From positions 1 through 12,732 of the forward strand of contig JARBUP010000056.1 in assembly GCA_029239575.1 (NCBI GenBank): a DNA stretch of 12,732 nucleotides, written 5' to 3'. A model generated the notes under the pieces. The model had not been told where the DNA came from and did not search any database. It saw only the letters and a list, made by a program, of their open reading frames with translations. Positions within the stretch are counted from its first letter, which is position 1, and each line of letters starts with the position of its first letter. The position numbers were made by a program, and so were the translations under genes. This stretch comes from Bacillota bacterium. GTDB taxonomy: Bacteria > Bacillota > Clostridia > Tissierellales > Sedimentibacteraceae. Below, piece by piece: positions 11,960 through 12,732 of the stretch.

Positions 11960-12732
11960 ATGAAAAAAAATATTTTGATATTTATGGTTTTTATTATTTT
12001 GTTATTTTGTGTTTCTTGTAATAAAACTCAAGAAACTTCCGAAAGTGAAAATTTACAGATAGAAAAAGATGAAATAAATAAAAAAGAAGAAGAAAATGAC
12101 GAGGCTATCAAAGAAGTTGAAACAGATAAAGAGATTAATAAAATAATATCGCCTCTTGATGGTTTAAGATATGATAAAGAAACATTAAATAAAAGACCAG
12201 TTGTAGTATCAATCGATAACCATCCTGATGCAAGATGGCAGTCAGGACTTAGCCAGGCAGAAATAATTTATGAATGTGAAGTTGAAGGCTCTTACACTCG
12301 TTATTTATGCGTATTTTTAGCTAATGAACCAGAAAGAGTCGGTCCAGTGAGAAGTGCAAGACCTTATTTAGTTTATTATGCACTGGAAAATGACGGTATT
12401 TTCGTACATGTTGGAGGAAGCCAAGATGCATTTAATGAAATTTATAATTTAAATGTACCAAATGTAGATGGGTTGTATTCTAATGCCATGTATAGATATT
12501 ATAAAACAAATAAAATAGCACCTCACAATATGTACACAAATTTATCTAATATCAGAAAAGCATCAGAACAAAAGGGGTATAAAACTTCAGGTGATTTTGA
12601 AGGATATAATTTCAATTTAGAAAGTTCTAAAATTTCTGATGCATATGAAAATTTTAAAAACAATGTAGTTAAAGCGGATTCTATAAAAATTTCATATAAT
12701 AAATCAAATACATCTGATTATATTTATGATGA
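11960..12732 (+). CDS. DUF3048 lipoprotein (YerB-like), 3' truncated by window end
   Basis: An ATG at 11960 with AGGAG (11947-11951) opens a frame that stays open for 257 codons to the window end. The N-terminus is a lipoprotein signal: MKKN, a hydrophobic core (5-18) and a lipobox ending at C20, preceded by CVS. Cysteine at -3 is unusual, leucine being the norm. A charged low-complexity linker (about 22-60, rich in E and K) leads to the DUF3048 domain: RPVVVSIDN, QSGLSQAEIIYE, EGSYTRYLCVF, ERVGPVRSARPY and FVHVGGS. B. subtilis YerB belongs to this family, and its function is poorly defined. The protein would be anchored outside the membrane. It lies 58 nt after ybeY with no visible terminator, so read-through from the yqfC operon is possible. 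Confidence 0.9.
   Translation, partial: MKKNILIFMVFIILLFCVSCNKTQETSESENLQIEKDEINKKEEENDEAIKEVETDKEINKIISPLDGLRYDKETLNKRPVVVSIDNHPDARWQSGLSQAEIIYECEVEGSYTRYLCVFLANEPERVGPVRSARPYLVYYALENDGIFVHVGGSQDAFNEIYNLNVPNVDGLYSNAMYRYYKTNKIAPHNMYTNLSNIRKASEQKGYKTSGDFEGYNFNLESSKISDAYENFKNNVVKADSIKISYNKSNTSDYIYD

Overview
The window comes from a very AT-rich, Gram-positive, probably endospore-forming member of the Clostridia. The evidence is low GC throughout, AAA/ATA/TTA-type codon preference, strong GGAGG-type ribosome binding sites, occasional TTG and GTG starts, and a gene order matching two conserved Firmicutes blocks. The sporulation genes yqfC and yqfD argue for a spore former. A Tissierellia/Sedimentibacter-like lineage is possible, but I cannot fix the genus from sequence alone. 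All recognised genes are on the + strand.

Region 1 (1-1785) is the rplS - rbgA(ylqF) - rnhB block: the 3' end of ribosomal protein L19 with its terminator, the 50S assembly GTPase RbgA, and RNase HII. A heptamer repeat array that reverses orientation fills the rbgA/rnhB junction. Region 2 (1786-4308) starts with a gene-poor stretch of about 380 bases rich in interleaved palindromes. It continues with an apparent four-gene operon: three tiny membrane proteins (89, 90 and 35 aa; the 35-aa one is very small and easily overlooked) and a 12-TM APC-superfamily permease, closed by a terminator. Region 3 (4309-6146) holds an M18 metalloaminopeptidase under its own promoter and the YraN nuclease-like protein. 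rnhB and yraN are often close neighbours, so the permease and peptidase genes look like a lineage-specific insertion between them.

Region 4 (6147-8037) has mtaB, the tRNA t6A37 methylthiotransferase, behind a leader of about 100 nt containing a strong GC-rich hairpin, followed by a HIT-family nucleotide-binding protein. Region 5 (8038-8818) is rpsU-yqeY, with a good sigma-A-type promoter, a potentially structured leader and a strong terminator. A 13-bp inverted repeat of dispersed-repeat appearance follows. Region 6 (8934-12732) is the tightly packed yqfC-yqfD-phoH-ybeY operon, with genes overlapping or 2 nt apart. It ends with a DUF3048 lipoprotein gene that runs off the window.

Functionally the window is mostly translation and RNA maintenance (L19, RbgA, RNase HII, MtaB, S21, YqeY, PhoH, YbeY). 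It is combined with sporulation-envelope genes (YqfC, YqfD) and an amino-acid or amine uptake and peptide-breakdown module (permease, M18 peptidase). No tRNA or rRNA genes, CRISPR arrays, transposase genes or phage genes were seen. The least explained material is the trio of micro-membrane proteins with the permease, the mtaB leader hairpin, the heptad array and the rpsU leader.
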